In this document: one piece after another, positions 25,790 to 37,329 of the stretch
Numbering within the stretch: the stretch's first letter is position 1
How the letters are laid out: every line of letters begins with the position of its first letter
Position numbers and translations under genes: made by a program
Notes under the pieces: generated by a model
Seen by the model: only the letters and a program-made list of their open reading frames with translations
What the model was told of the DNA's origin: nothing
Database searches by the model: none
Source of the DNA: Amphiura filiformis
Taxonomy: Eukaryota > Echinodermata > Ophiuroidea > Amphilepidida > Amphiuridae
Direction of reading: 5' to 3'
DNA: 64,000 bases
NCBI RefSeq assembly: GCF_039555335.1
Contig: NC_092629.1
Location: 35,031,537-35,095,536, forward strand

Positions 25790-25975
25790 TAAAGATAATG
25801 AACTGAGTCATATGAGTGCAATGCATTAGTCAAGATAATCGCACACACCGTGGAATTATTGCATTTAGCTCGAGAGCCGATAGGCTCGAGAGCTAAATGC
25901 AATAACTCCATGGCAAGTGCGATTATCTTGACGAATGCATTTGCACGAGTACATTATCCGTCATATACTTTGAGT
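25790..25975. mobile_element. Palindromic MITE, ~85-bp arms with a tight loop
   Basis: The central part GCATTTAGCTCGAGAGCC, GATA, GGCTCGAGAGCTAAATGC is a perfect hairpin. Pairing continues outward through GATAATCGCAC and AATGCATT on both sides with few mismatches. Confidence 0.8.
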
Positions 25976-27985
25976 GTATTAAAACAGTAGGCAATATTAA
26001 TTGCTGCATTCATTAGTTTGAATATTAGGGAAAATATCTTAAATTTTAAAAACACCGTCAGGCCATTGACCAGGTAGCATTTAACTGGTCAAGAAAATCA
26101 ATCACTGTATAAGTTAGCTATCAATGGTATCGATTGCGCCATACGTCATACTTTACATGGTTTGTAACCAAATGACTTTATGTTGTGATCATTTAATATC
26201 GTGGTTCCGAACACAGAGAGCACTGAACCAGTTGACCTGGAAACGATCGATTTTGACGTCCCACTGGAATAAACTTATATATCAATATCAACTGGACTTT
26301 ATAGTTCTATAATTTGAACTTGTAAAATCTACTTAAATATTAAAACACACCACTCAAAAATCGTAAGTCCAGTTGACTAGATTATAGTTCAAATATCATT
26401 ACACGACAGTGGAATTTTACAATTTGTACAGTATTATAAAGCATGATCATGATATTATGCGCTAAGTGTGTGTTTCCCGGGCGTGTTTATGTTATTTTAG
26501 ATATAGGCCTACATGTATTTCATTTGTAAAATGCTGAATATTTTGTAATGGTGTCATCTTGTATAATTATGGTCCACCTGTTTTTAGCCCTTTTTAATTA
26601 ACAAAAGCTCGATTATTCTCATTTGATGTTTGATTTATTTGAGTTAATTAATCATAATTTATGGCAATGGTAGTTGCAAAATAGAACACAGTTTGTAACC
26701 TATGTGCGCATGAAAAAATACCATAACCTATAATTATTTTAACACCACAGAATGTATATTCGGATTTTTTTGATGGTATAATATCGAACAGACAAGTTAT
26801 ATAGTTATGTGAAAGTAGTATTTCTAGTATTTGAGCGTGCACGTATTATCTAAAATCTATTGTTTAGCGTGCAGGTTTTAGATAATGCATTGTTTAGCGT
26901 GCAGGTTTATATAATTTGAGCCAGGCGGCGGATGACATGATCGAGCCGGCAACTCGTGAAACCGCCCGGCCGTATGGCATTTTCCATATACTCGGTTAGT
27001 TTTGTGGGGTTCATTATCGAACCCCAACGGTTTTAGCTTGTATTTATATTATTTATCAACATAGGCCTATTTGTTTGTGATATTTCAAGCGTTTTAAAAT
27101 TTCAAAATAATCCCATTCAATTACACGGTTGACGATGAAAATTTACTGAATTTAGGGAATGCACGTCATACACCACCTGATTTGAGCTATGAAGGGTAGT
27201 TCGCGAAAATAATGCACGGGAGAAGAATACATAACGATGAATAGAAACGGGCACTAGAAGTATATTATAAGAGAATCGTTTTTGTAGCCAAACCTTTCCA
27301 TATGCTTCTGACAGGGGGCTACTGTGTGTGAGAAAGGATGTTCCCCCTCAGAAGTGAAAAACTTTTGCAAACTGAAGGCCCAATTGATTTGGTGGACCAT
27401 TTTGGCACTATTACTGTGCACAATTTGAGCTTCAAAAATCCGGAAATGGTCCGTCTTCAGGCATATCTAACTAGTGTCCTAGCAAAAATATTTCACAGAA
27501 AAATTATGTACAACATAATTATGTTCATTCGTTCTTCACAAAATACGCCTACATCCTTTCAAAAAATCTACAAAATACAGATAAAATTTTGTTTCCTACC
27601 TTGCTGCACCATATCTTCCAGGGTCTATGACTGCCAGATGCTTGGGCTTCGTCGTCTGTCCAGAAAGTATTCACCACTCCCTGGTCCGTCATATTGAAAT
27701 GTGTTTCCTTGATCCAATGGTAATTAAAAACACTTGTGAGCGTTGAAAATTAAATTATGCTTTTCTTTTCTGGAAAACATAAGATTAATGAAGCAAACGT
27801 ATTTTCGTCGTTGGGTGTGTGGTAAAAGCAACATTTACAGCAGGCATGCGCAGTCATTCCTGAAACCATTGGAAACCATTTTTGTACTTTGCCCCTTTCC
27901 CCAAACATGCATGCTGAATTTATAATGTTATTTCCCGAGTTTAATCGTCAAATGGATCAACATTTTAAATAGAGGTTAAAATTAT
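25976..27985. other. Gene-free stretch
   Basis: Other than the inverted repeat copy at 27338-27430, I see AT-rich sequence. Two short direct repeats of TTGTTTAGCGTGCAGGTTT lie near 26860 and 26890. Confidence 0.45.
27338..27430 (-). repeat. Inverted copy of the 3885-4500 repeat
   Basis: CCCCCTCAGAAGTGAAAAAC and CCAATTGATTTGGTGGACCA match the complement of the copies near 4 kb. A 119-codon open frame starting here is not supported as a gene. Confidence 0.6.
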
Positions 27986-27988
27986 GGT

Positions 27989-28040
<52 letters not shown>

Positions 28041-28195
28041 CCAATCAATCAATCAAACAACCGGTATATCAACCAATCAATCACCCTATCAAGCAAGCAA
28101 TCAGTCAATCAATCGCCCATCCGATCGATCGATCATCAATCAATCAATTAATTAATCAATCAATCAAACAAGCACTTCAATCAAACAATAAATTT
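27986..28195. repeat. (AATC)n microsatellite with variant units
   Basis: A perfect AATC run begins near 27990 and decays through variant four-base units (AAGC, GATC, AATT) to about 28195. Confidence 0.92.
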
Positions 28196-28552
28196 TGACA
28201 ATAATAATAGTTTGTATACGGTTGCTGCAAGGAAAATCCTATATCTGTGTAACATTATTAAGTTTTCCTCTCACAAAATAAAGATCACTGAATTATGTAG
28301 TAAAAGCAAATCTCACAGACAATTTACAAAAAAAAAAAAAAATATATATATATATAGCATATTAGCAGACTTCGGTGCACATATTCAAATTAACTGAGCT
28401 GGAAAAATTTAGCAATGACCCATCGCAAATTGTGAAAAGGAGAAAAACAAATGTATTAATTAATTGCAATTAGATTTAGACGCAACAGGCATGCGGACAA
28501 TAGAAAACAGTGTTGATCATAATTGGAATGCAGCATTGTTCATCAATTTGAA

Positions 28553-28821
28553 GAGTGACCACTATTAGGTGGCCACTATCGAAACTCAATATAGGCTCAA
28601 TTAGGTGATCACTATCGAAACTCAATATAGGCTCAATTAGGTGACCACTATCGAAACTCAATATAGGCTCAATTAGGTGACCACTATCGAAACTCAATAT
28701 AGGCTCAATTAGGTGACCACTATCGAAACTCAATATAGGCTCAATTAGGTGACCACTATCGAAACTCAATATAGGCTCAATTAGGTGACCACTATCGAAA
28801 CTCAATATAGGCTCAATTAAC
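28553..28821. repeat. 36-bp minisatellite, about 7 copies
   Basis: Units of the form AATTAGGTGACCACTATCGA plus 16 further bases repeat head to tail with few changes. A minus-strand open frame of 117 codons is produced by the period (12 codons per unit) and has no support as a gene. There are no spacers, so it is not a CRISPR array. Confidence 0.93.
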
Positions 28822-29240
28822 CCTGACACGACTGAGTATACTACAAAATACTACTTGATATAGACGAATCCAACGAGCCAAGTCATGGTCAGGATTTGGT
28901 CGGCCATGACGGGTCCCCGCATGCACCAAACTGGTGTAGTGACTGCCCAATTGGGTGAATTAAAACCGCTTAAAATTCGATGTATACTAGATTCTTTTGT
29001 GTTGTACACTGTCATTATTCTTTTGTCTACCTGTAACACAGGTGATAGAATGCAGTTTAAAATACCCTCCAAGGCCGCATCATTTCACATTTTAGGTGAG
29101 ATGGAGCCGACGGGGACCCAACTTTGGCAGCCATTGAGGTGTAGGAATGCGTGAAATTGGATTCGTATGTGGTGTGATGATGCAATCGCCCTAAGTGATA
29201 TATAGGCACGGTTTCGCTGGCCAGCGACGCCCAAGACCCG

Positions 29241-29480
29241 TGGCAAAGTGTCGCCGACCCAGTGCTTGTCATGCGAGGGGTCTCGGGTTCGAATTCCACC
29301 CAGAGTAACCAACTTCTTTCTTTGTTTTCTCTCTTTATTCCTTCCTTCTTTCCCTTCCCGTCGCCAAAAATCCCCTGATGGGTTAGGGTTAAGCCATGTT
29401 CAGATGGGCTGGAAATTAAAGGTGTGAGACTCTCGGGGCCGATAGCCCGAGTGTAAAACTCCAAGTGCGTCCATATAGGA
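29241..29480 (+). mobile_element. tRNA-headed SINE copy
   Basis: A box A-like TGGCAAAGTG (29241-29250) and a box B GGTTCGAATTCC (29286-29297) are spaced as in tRNA-derived SINE heads. A non-tRNA body runs to about 29480. The sequence upstream (about 29200-29240, GGCCAGCGACGCCCAAGACC) may be part of the head. It is a different family from the SINE at 9685. Confidence 0.55.
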
Positions 29481-29550
29481 AGTTGTGCCACAATTTCTAA
29501 AACAAAAATATATGAAAAAATATAGAATATGAAAAAATATGATGGGCTAT

Positions 29551-29741
29551 TTCAGTTGAATCCATACACCTCATGACCTTAATCTTCCATACAGGGAAAT
29601 TGAATCAAGTTTCAAGTTCAAGTTCAATTTCAAATGAGGTTATACCTGAATGGGTGACTCCATTTGATATCTGACCCCCGTCTGGTCCCGATTAAGGTCA
29701 TGTCTTCTATATGGGATGTATGGATTTCAACTGGTATATCC
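29551..29741. mobile_element. MITE-like inverted repeat
   Basis: CAGTTGAATCCATACA...CATGACCTTAAT on the left is matched inverted by ATTAAGGTCATG...TGTATGGATTTCAACTG on the right, with a ~100-base centre. Confidence 0.65.
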
Positions 29742-29769
29742 CAATCATGGTACTGGTGAATACCAGGAT

Positions 29770-30165
29770 CAGGACACAATTAACTGGGTCCCGGGGGAGG
29801 GTAAAATTAGAGCTAATTAGGAAGGGGGCAAGAAATGTTTGGCGAGCTGAAGGAGGGGGGGAAGCAAATTTTGGCAAGCCGAGAGGGGGAAAGTGATTTT
29901 TGGCAAACATTCATGGGGCCTTTTAAATAAAACGCTTTGAAAAGGCTTAGGAAAACAGTACGGAAACCTTAAATATGCAAATTTCCCTACTCGCTGCGCT
30001 CGCAACATGTAGACCGTTTGCAAATTGGGATCCCAAAAATTAGGCATGTGCAAGGGGGTGGCAAAGATTTTTTGGCAGGCCGAGAAGGGGGTGGGAAACA
30101 AGCGATATTCATAACAGCCGGTCAGAAACTTTACCCCCCGGCTCATAATTATTGCACAGCCCCTA
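29770..30165. repeat. G-rich degenerate repeat units
   Basis: TTTTGGCA(A/G)GCCGAGAGGGGG-like units recur three to four times (about 29835, 29870, 30070). Open frames are artefacts of the G-runs. Confidence 0.5.
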
Positions 30166-30784
30166 ACTCAAAACCTCTAAACGTCATCAAAAAAAGGGAG
30201 TTGTGGGGAAATGGCGAATTATTACAAGCCTTGCTTTGTTTTCAACTTGCAACGATATATAGGCATATAGACCTACGTGCAATGTTAATAAAATAAAAAG
30301 AAATAGCAATTTATTATTTACTTGTCCAAATTCTATCCGGAAGTTCTTACTGATATTTATGTTCAAGTATTAAAACATACCTGCATGAATGTATGTACGA
30401 TTGGGGGAAATCCCCACATTTTCATAGTTCATATAAATAAACAGGTTTATCTCTTGATAGATTAGATGTTCATCTGCGTACTTCATCTATCTTCACATTG
30501 CGAATGGTAGTACCAGCATGACCAGGGTGAGTTTATGTTAATAACTAACTGTTTTTTTTCTGAAAATTTTCGGGGGAAATCCCTCGTTTGTGAAACAATT
30601 TGATTTAGTGGTGATACTTTAGAAAACGGAGTAATATCACCATCAGTTTAGAATTTCATGCAAACCAGTCTTGGTGTTGGTGGGGTGGGTGGGGTGGGAG
30701 TTAGAACGCTTAACCCAGGTATGCAGAAAATGATATCTTCCTTATAGCATTCAGGAGCACAGCTTTTCTATTTTCGTTTTTTAC
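30166..30784. other. Gene-free stretch
   Basis: The sequence is AT-rich. A short GGGTGGGGTGGG run lies near 30680. No supported feature. Confidence 0.45.
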
Positions 30785-31365
30785 TAGACGTATACAGGGC
30801 GTTAGTCCGAATCTGAAATGCACTGCACCAGTCCGACACGCCGCTAGTCCGAATCTAAAATACACTCTGTCAGTCCGACACGCCGCTAGTCCGAAAATAA
30901 AAACCACTGCGTTTGTCCGAAATTGAAAACCACTGCGCTAGTCCGAATCTGGAAAACACTCCTTCAGTCCGACACTGCGCTAGTCCGAATCTAAAAAAAC
31001 ACTGCGCTAGTCCGGAACTGACAACCATGACGCTAGTCCGAATTTGAAAAACACTGCGCTAGTCCGAATTTGAATGGGGGAAACACTGCGCTAGTCTGAT
31101 ATTCGGACTATATAGCGCAGTGTTTTTCCGATTCGGACTAGCGCTGTAGTTTTCAGTTTCGGACTAGCGCCATAGTTTTCAGTTTCGGGTATAGCGCAGT
31201 GTCGGACTAAAGAAGTGTTTTCCAAATTCGGACTAGCGCAGTGTATTTTGGATTCGGACTAGCGGCGTGTCGGACTGTTGCAGTGGTTTTCATTTTCGGA
31301 CTAGTGCATGCTTTTTTCGGACTAGCGCCGTGCTTTTCATTTTCGGACTGACGCACCTCAAGTAT
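30785..31365. mobile_element. Foldback element made of short TAGTCCGAA units
   Basis: The left half is an array of ~22-27-base units reading GCTAGTCCGAA with A-rich spacers and CACTGC; the right half is the same array inverted (TTCGGACTAGCGC). The switch lies near 31100. Foldback elements whose inverted repeats are themselves tandem arrays are known in echinoderms (TU elements) and flies (FB). Assignment to that type is inferred from architecture. Confidence 0.75.
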
Positions 31366-33059
31366 AGGGAATTTGTGTTGGGCCAATCCATGTCAACACC
31401 GCAGCACCTCTTCAATTTTTTTTTTTTTCTGTGTGGTGGTAGATATTGATGAGAAAGTAAAATCCTGAAAATTTGAGCTTCATACTCCATTTCGTTTTCC
31501 CGTGGCATCAATTTGAAATTTAGGGGTCCGCGTAAAAATGTGTCGCAACGCGAAAGACGATGTTTGGAGGTCTATAAGACCGCGAAAGACGATGTTTGGA
31601 TGTTTGGAGGTATAAATGGAACCCCCCAACAACTTTAAAAAGTATGTATACTGGGGTACCATTTTGTGTAGAATTCAAATCTGGCATCTTTAAAAGATAT
31701 AGGGCCCTCAAAATGCAACTTCGTACATCCAGGACCAACTTCAGGGGGTCAGAACTCCAAAAGTAAAAATAATTTTACCGTCCATTTTTTTGCCAATCAG
31801 AGCCCTTTGGTAGCATATTACTCTTATCCCATATTGAGCCTATTAGAATACTTTTATCTGAGATATTACCCATGCAAAACTCCAATTGTACATTTTTTGT
31901 ACATTTTGACCCGCTTGAAAACCAATGTCAGACATTTTGCCCCACCATCAACTTCAGTATACTGTTGAAAATATGTTCTTGGACAACATTTCTGAGAGAT
32001 ATTGGCTTTACGTCGAAATATTTCCCACACAAAATTTACAATGCAAAATTATGAAACATGATCTTCATCCATAGCGCTGTCTTTTTTTTAAAGACATTTC
32101 TTGTTTACTCTAGGCCTATTACACAATTTGCTGTATGAGTTGCATCAGATCGCGCCAAAAAATAGGGGATATTTAGGGGATATCTAGGGAAAAAAACAGG
32201 GCGTGTTGTTTAGTTCCTCAGTAGGCCTACACATGGTTAACATGGTTAAACGCCTTATTGGCAAACCCGGGTTGGCAAATTTCCATAAACGTGATGCGAA
32301 GTCTATCCATCATGTGCCGGGCAGGGCTAGCTCCACAAGGGGTTTCGGTGTTTGAATTTTGTGCAGTTTCGGAGTCCAAAATAACCGATTTTACATTTTT
32401 CCTGCTTTACGCGGAGCAGTGGCCTTTTTTGCGTCATTTTTGCATGTTACTGATATTTGCCCATTTTCGGTCATATAGCTTTGTATTTTGCCATGAATTT
32501 ATGTAATCTAAAAAGGGAGCATTATCAACAAGCACATCATCTCCAATATTGAAGTGCCGCCCCGGAATTAATATACTAATCAAATTTCGAAATTGACAGA
32601 AGTCGCGGTAAAGATGAATTGCGCATGATCAGCAACAAGCCTATACTTCAATGTCATTGGTCGGAGTGGGTCAAAAAGGGCGTTTTAATAAAATTACAAA
32701 AAGTCAGTGATGACAGGTCTAGGTAGTCTTCAGGCAGCAAAGGGCACAAGCTGACTGGAATCGAGGCTACACCATTTATGATGATAGGGCGAGGCCTTAA
32801 TGATTGAGTTGCACTATAGGCCTAATATCCCATAAATGCCCCACAAATTAATATTAATTGCTATAACATTTACAAAGAGCTCATTTTCGCCAGCAATTTC
32901 GTAAAGTGTACTGCTCAATGTTCTTGGCGGCCGGGTTCAGCGGTCATTAGCAGATAATCTTACAGACATCAGAAATACGACGAATCACAAGATGACCTTG
33001 ATGACACGGTTAACTTAAGGTAAGACATTTTTATTCTATTTTTCAAATTATCATAAATT
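31366..33059. other. Gene-free stretch
   Basis: Contains a short direct repeat of GCGAAAGACGATGTTTGGA (about 31550 and 31583) and a poly-T run near 31420. No gene or defined element otherwise. Confidence 0.45.
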
Positions 33060-33272
33060 TTCGTATTTTCATCAATTTTTTAATTTTTATAAAATTGAAT
33101 ATTCTCATCAATTTTAAGATTTTCACAAAATTAAATATTCTCATCAATTTACAAATTCTCATCAATTTACAAATTCTCATCAATTTACAAATTTTCATTA
33201 ATTTACAAATTTTCATCAATTTAAAATTTTTCATCAATTTACAAATTTTCATCAATTTACAAATTTACAAAA
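33060..33272. repeat. 18-bp AT-rich minisatellite
   Basis: About ten units related to TCATCAATTTACAAATTC repeat in tandem. Open frames on both strands over it are low-complexity artefacts. Confidence 0.88.
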
Positions 33273-33596
33273 ACCAAAACAAAACATTGCGATGCAGATA
33301 TTTCACGACTTATGCAAATTTCATCATGTCGTATCAGTGGCTTCATTATTTGTTTTAGTCTCCTACATAGCCAGTTTGCGTCGGTCTGACACTCGTCGAT
33401 CCTAACATACAGCCACATACAGTCTGGCTCGAGACTATTTGTTTGAGACCTCCTCCAAACGATGCTCAGTATCTATTGAAACGTAAAACGGCCATTTCAT
33501 CTTTACAAAAATGTGTTATTTTTATGTATAAAAGGTTAACACAGATTTTGGAGACTAGTGTTTTAGATTATATACTCGCCTCCGTCCAACTACCTC

Positions 33597-33700
33597 CGAG
33601 CTCCGTGGCCTATAGCGGTAAAGACCTGGATTCCTAAACAACGAAGTAACGGCTCGCTGGTTCGAGTCCCACTGACGGCGCGGACCCTAAAACACACCCA
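33597..33700 (+). mobile_element. tRNA-headed SINE copy or fragment
   Basis: TGGCCTATAGCGG (33606-33618) resembles box A and GGTTCGAGTCCC (33659-33670) is a canonical box B. The body downstream is short and runs into poly-T and poly-G. It probably is a truncated SINE. Confidence 0.5.
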
Positions 33701-34025
33701 AAAAGTAGGGTTTTTTTTTGGGGGGGGATGTATATATTCAATATGAAAGGTCAAAATGTTTTTTTATAGATTATCGGCTTTTCATCCCAGCTGCATACAC
33801 TTTAAGTACATATCATCATTAGATTTATAAAGTTTACTTCAAGGACTGTTATATATCAAAAAATTTAAAAATAACACATTTTGATAATTTGTTATAAAAT
33901 TTGTCTTATATCGCAATTTCAAATAATCAAAATTATTTGATGTCAGAAGGACATTCTTCGTTTTCAGAATGCAATTCGAAATGTCTGATGTGCTCTCATT
34001 TCCCACAAAATATACTGCCCAAACA

Positions 34026-35860
34026 TATTCATATTCATATTCATATTCATATTTTATTTCCATAAAAATCAAAGACATTACATAAAAATATATATAAACA
34101 CGGTACATATGGAGGAAAAGGCTGGAAGACCAAAAAGGTCTGAAAGTTAGCCTTTCCCTGAAATCAAATGAAATTAACAAAATAAATCAACATCACATAA
34201 CATAACCAAAAGACAAGTGTGGGGGGTGCTCACGGAAAAGATTAATTATATTTAGAGATCAGTTTTGTTTTGAATTGATTACGGAAATGTTTGACAGAAT
34301 TTGATGCTTTCAGATTTTTATCTAAAGAATTCCAAAGAATGGGACCTCTTGTACGTATAGCATGATCAGAAAAGACTTTCTTATTTTTGGTTAGATTTAG
34401 GTCATTTACATATATCGTGTCTTGTAGTTATGTATGTCAGAACGTTTGGTAAAATAATAGTCAAATGAGCAGGGCAGCTCATTTATAGAGTGCCTGTACA
34501 TGAATGTCCCTAATTCTAGTGTGTACATATCTTCAGTTTTTAATATGTTATAATTAGCAAACAATGGCGGTGTGTGGTCTCTATAGTGAACGTTTGCCAC
34601 CGTTCTAATAGCCCATTTTTGAATTTTTACAATTTTATTTAAGTAAGTTTTACATGTATTTCCCCATAAAAGTACTCCATAATTCAAATAAGGCAATATT
34701 AACGTACAATAAAGTGTAAATAAAATACGACTTGGAACAAAATGTTTCAATTTATTCATGACACCAACATTTCTTGAAATTGTTCTAGATACGCAATCTA
34801 TGTGACATTTCCAGGTAAGACATTCGTCTATTAGTACACCAAGGAATTTAGTTTGATGCACTCTTTCTAAAGCCGTGTGATCTAGTGTGATTTGTAGGTC
34901 TTGATTCATCGATGTCATTTTGGGTGTGCCAAGTATCATGTAATTTGTTTTGGTAGCATTAATTGACAATTTATTAGCTTTAAACCAATTGCTTACTTCC
35001 TTTAACTCTTCATTAACAAGGTTTGTCTGGCGTTCTATGTTTTTATGGGAGTATAAAATGGTGGTATCGTCTGCAAAAAGGACGAATTCGAGTACTTTAG
35101 ATGCATTAGTTATATCATTAACATAGAGTATAAATAGAAGTGGCCCCAGGATTGATCCTTGCGGAACACCACATATAATATCGTGTGATTCTGATTCATA
35201 AGCTAGAATTATAATAAACATATTGTTTTCTGTTACTTAGATAATTTCTGAACCATTCTAACACAATACCACGAAAGCCATAGTGTTCTAATTTATGTAA
35301 GAGTATGTTATGATCGATTGTATCAAAGGCTTTTGATAAGTCCAGAAATATTCCAATAGTCGTTTCGTTTCTTTCAACTGCTGCAGTAACTTTGTCTACC
35401 ATTTGCTCTATAGCCATAAAGGTGGAATGTTTTGACCGAAAGCCAAATTGTTTGGGGTTAAGGATTCGCTTATTGTCAATGTAATCCGTACATCTGTTAA
35501 AAACCAGCCTTTCAAGAATTTTTGAAAAACACGGTAGGAGAGAAACTGGACGATAGTTTGAGAATGCATCATCATCATCTTTTTTGTATAATGGTATGAC
35601 TTTTGCTATTTTTAATTTATCAGGAACAATCCCAGTAGATATAGACAAATTAAATATCATATTAAGAGGTTTGGCAATTTCATTACACACTTTTTTAATG
35701 ATTAGATTGCCAATATTGTCATGGCCTCCACCTTTGTTTATGTCGAATTTATCAATTATTTTTACAATATCGGATTCAACAATAGGCTTCATATACATAT
35801 TACTGGTCTTGCTCTCACTGAGATAAGCGAAATATTGCTTTCCTGTGTTTTGGATCTTTA
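34026..35860 (-). mobile_element. 5'-truncated LINE, reverse transcriptase remnant
   Basis: On the minus strand, 35798-35196 encodes the first RT half (NYRPVSLLPCFSKIL, FRSKHST, GIFLDLSKAFDTID) and 35221-34406 the second half (GVPQGSILGPLLF, FADDTTILY, then the thumb/tail domain). The two halves are in different frames and overlap by a few codons, so there is one frameshift near 35210. The coding similarity starts near 35845. The 3' UTR ends in AATAAA-like sequence and a TATGAA repeat at 34026-34053, a LINE-type tail. No endonuclease is present. It belongs to the same family as the fragment at 61370-62612. Confidence 0.88.
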
Positions 35861-35887
35861 GATCGACCGTCGATGCTGCTTCGATAC

Positions 35888-36115
35888 TCGTAATTAATGA
35901 ACTATCAACAAATTTCCGGTAATCATAATTATTGATACATTTGTATCGATCAATATCATTACATGTAATGATTCATATGTAATTACAGTCAATGCTTGTA
36001 ATTAATGAACTATAGACTAATTACCGCGGTAATTGGAATTATCGGTACATTTGTATTGGTCAATACCATTACATGCAATGATTCATATGTAATCATAATT
36101 AACAACAGTCAATTA
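35888..36115. repeat. 108-bp tandem repeat, two copies
   Basis: GTAATTAATGAACTAT begins both units (35890 and 35998), and the GATTCATATGTAAT landmark recurs in register. It adjoins the 5' truncation point of the minus-strand LINE. Confidence 0.75.
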
Positions 36116-36603
36116 ATTGATTTTTATAAATAATACGGATCGACATCGATGGTCATCGAAAGATCGAACTAATTTGATTCTTTTGCCTAACACCTGGATT
36201 CACTCCTGGATTTAGCCTGGATATTTGACTCATAGCTGAATTAGCTATTAGCGATTGGCTTTTAGCCAATGGTTGTTTTTTACCCAAGTATAAGTTCAGC
36301 CTATTTTGTTAGAGCAGGCCAGCTACTCTCAGCAGCCGGCGGGCAATTTATAAAGGCAAGTGGTTTGATGCAAGTCGAATTTCTATTGGTTCATTTACAG
36401 CCTATACAAAATAATTCATTACCTGGTGTGGACGATGTGCGGTATAAATCTCGCTTTACACACTAGAGGTGCCGTGTTCAAAACCCGGTCTATCCATTTT
36501 TAAACCCATAATTGGGTTTTTGAGGCAAAAATTTATACATTACACTGGGAAATATATTTTGTGCACTTTTTCTCTCAACTTACTGCACTGATGGGTGCAT
36601 ATA

Positions 36604-36928
36604 CAGTGGCGTAACTAGGTTTGGTAGCGCCTGGGGCAGGAAACAAAATTTGCGCCCCTACACCCCCCCCCCCAATATCTTAGACGCGGGCAATTTTGGA
36701 CAAATAAGGCCTACCACTAATTAATTTTGGTTACTAGAAGTTGAATATTGGTCTTAAAATGTTCTTTCAATTGATTTTGTGCGGAAATGCGCGCGAAGCA
36801 CGCGAAAATTTTGACTTTCATCGCTTGTAGGGGCGCAGAATCGATGCTGACTTGGTCAATTTGGCGCCCCCTAAGGGTAGCGCCCGGGGCACGTTGCCCC
36901 CCTCTGCCCCCCGGCAGTTACGCCACTG
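36604..36928. mobile_element. hAT-type MITE with perfect 8-bp target duplication
   Basis: The termini are CAGTGGCGTAACT (36604-36616) and AGTTACGCCACTG (36916-36928). TGCATATA flanks both sides (36596-36603 and 36929-36936). CAGTG ends plus an 8-bp duplication are the hallmark of hAT elements. Related ends occur at 2295-2421 and 59200-59340. Confidence 0.9.
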
Positions 36929-37329
36929 TGCATATAAGAGTCCAAAGCGTTAAGCTCACCTCGTGGGAAAACAATATTGCGTTCAACGCGCGTACGAGCA
37001 GTGAATAGATATGCTCAACATCTTGCTGATATGCATCTTCACAATGCTTTCCATAGTTCATAGAGTATTCCCTAAACAATGTAGCCATGAAGTCAAAATA
37101 AATAAAAAATGTCTAAACTGTAATTTGTAATACTAGTTCACCCGTTGCTGTGAGAGTTACTGATAGCGATGCTATTTGACCCCTGATGAGAAGACCCCTT
37201 TGTGACTTTTTGACATGTTCCCGTCATTCTTTTTACTACTTTTAACCCCAATTGGGCATACTGACCCCATTTGACCTTCGCCCTCGAGTGACCTCGGTTT
37301 GATTTTGTTCATGCTCCCGTGATATTAAA

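Noticed and set aside
28553-28821. Possible CRISPR-like array (seven 36-bp repeats)
   Set aside because: The units are directly abutting with no unique spacers and the genome is clearly animal; this is a minisatellite.
28476-28829. 117-codon minus-strand open frame with a 12-residue repeat
   Set aside because: It is open only because the 36-bp period is a multiple of three; there is no start context, domain or flanking gene structure.
33043-33358. Overlapping KLM/NLQIFI-repeat open frames
   Set aside because: Products of the 18-bp AT-rich minisatellite.
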